Shown here: piece after piece, positions 12,543-13,144 of the stretch
How the letters are laid out: every line of letters begins with the position of its first letter
Position numbering within the stretch: position 1 is the stretch's first letter
NCBI RefSeq assembly: GCF_024460475.1
Contig: NZ_JANFYN010000054.1
Coordinates: forward strand, 1 to 13,144
Origin: Holdemanella sp. MSK.7.32
GTDB taxonomy: Bacteria; Bacillota_I; Bacilli_A; Erysipelotrichales; Erysipelotrichaceae
DNA length: 13,144 bases
Reading direction: 5' to 3'
Notes under the pieces: generated by a model
Told to the model about the DNA's origin: nothing
Database searches by the model: none
Seen by the model: the letters and a program-made list of their open reading frames with translations, nothing else
Made by a program: the position numbers and the translations under genes

Positions 12543-13144
12543 AGTTGATTTGATCTAAAAAGCTTTCTGTAATCGCATTCGCAATCTTTTGTTGGAAAGT
12601 TTCATCCGTTAATTTTGTGTAGTCTTCACTATTGCTTAAATATCCAAGTTCTAATAGAATCGAAGGAATTTGACTATCATATAAGATAGGGAAGTTTTCA
12701 TAATGATCCGAATCAATACCTTCAAATTGCGATAGGTTGATGGAATTCATGGTTTGGGCAAGTTTTTTGGCAAGCTGAATCATATTATCGTTAGGCTGCG
12801 TAAAAATGGAGTAGCCTTTGGATAGAGAATCCGAGCTTGAATTCATTTGAATAGAAATCAAATACTTTGCCTTTTGCGAGTTGATTGAAGTAATGCGATC
12901 TTCTGTAGAAAGAGAAGAGTCATCACTTCTTGTATACACGACGTTATATCCCACCGAAGCTAGACTGTCTCCAATCTTCTTGGCAATAATCAGGTTTAGA
13001 TCTTTTTCACTCGTATGTCCATCACTTGTATATCCTGCATCACTACCTCCATGACTTGCATCAATACAGATGACAGCTTTCGATTTACAGCGCGAATTGT
13101 CAACTGTATCATTGGTAATAATTGTCGAATTCGTTTGTTCAGGA
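12541..13144 (-). CDS. N-acetylmuramoyl-L-alanine amidase (Amidase_3), C-terminal part
   Basis: The gene is partial: the open frame reaches the window edge without a credible start, and about 200 residues are visible. The C-terminal domain matches zinc amidases that cut the MurNAc-L-Ala bond of peptidoglycan. Visible marks are DASHGGSDAGY (zinc His, codon 13053-13051), SEKDLNL (zinc Glu, 13008-13006) and ILLELGYLSN (catalytic Glu, 12651-12649). The third zinc ligand, normally His in SIHAN, is Gln (SIQMN, CAA at 12849-12847). A Ser/Thr/Asn-rich stretch before the domain looks like a linker to an unseen N-terminal part, which could hold an export signal. An in-frame GTG at 12954 is internal to the domain and not the start. 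With the ligand changed, activity may be altered or lost. Confidence 0.85.
   Translation of the reverse strand, partial: PEQTNSTIITNDTVDNSRCKSKAVICIDASHGGSDAGYTSDGHTSEKDLNLIIAKKIGDSLASVGYNVVYTRSDDSSLSTEDRITSINSQKAKYLISIQMNSSSDSLSKGYSIFTQPNDNMIQLAKKLAQTMNSINLSQFEGIDSDHYENFPILYDSQIPSILLELGYLSNSEDYTKLTDETFQQKIANAITESFLDQIN

Noticed and set aside
12541..12954. Amidase as a complete 137-residue protein starting at GTG 12954
   Set aside because: The frame is open and coding up to the window edge and includes the zinc-ligand motifs DASHGG and SEKDLNL upstream of that GTG.
1..13144. CRISPR array, insertion sequence, attachment sites or tRNA genes
   Set aside because: No spaced direct repeats, transposase motifs, terminal inverted repeats or cloverleaf were seen on either strand.

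Overview
The window is low-GC, compactly packed bacterial DNA from a Gram-positive Firmicute. Shine-Dalgarno sites are strong, genes are closely spaced and intrinsic terminators are abundant. Its core is a complete acetyl-CoA-to-butyrate module, so the organism is very probably an anaerobic butyrate-forming fermenter. Gene order and the type of CoA-transferase make an Erysipelotrichia-type gut anaerobe a reasonable guess. That placement is inference; no rRNA or taxonomic marker is present.

Layout. (1) 1-1576: thiolase gene thl on the minus strand, ending in two tandem hairpins, and a 288-bp divergent control region. That region holds two sigma-A-type promoters, a perfect Rex operator (1435-1452) and two degenerate Rex-like sites, one at each promoter. 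(2) 1577-7852: a plus-strand operon bcd-etfB-etfA-hbd-crt followed by a single-chain Pct/YdiF-type CoA-transferase. A terminator-like hairpin separates hbd from crt, and a strong terminator ends the operon. Together with thl this covers condensation, reduction, dehydration, electron-bifurcating reduction of crotonyl-CoA, and release of the acid by CoA transfer. (3) 7915-8949: a PLP-dependent threonine aldolase-like gene with its own extended -10 promoter. (4) 12487 down to 8952, minus strand: a tight four-gene operon of Nudix hydrolase, ATP-grasp ligase, alpha/beta-hydrolase esterase and PPP-type metallophosphatase with an SH3-like tail. The last three genes are joined by ATGA stop/start overlaps. 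(5) 12541-13144, minus strand: the C-terminal part of an N-acetylmuramoyl-L-alanine amidase (Amidase_3) that runs off the window. It has Gln where a zinc-binding His is expected.

How it works together. The perfect Rex box between thl and bcd suggests the whole butyrate pathway is switched by the NADH/NAD+ ratio, since butyrate formation is an NADH sink. The minus-strand four-gene operon has no assigned pathway. Its tight coupling and mix of activities (nucleotide hydrolase, ligase, esterase, phosphatase) make it the best candidate here for an undescribed system.
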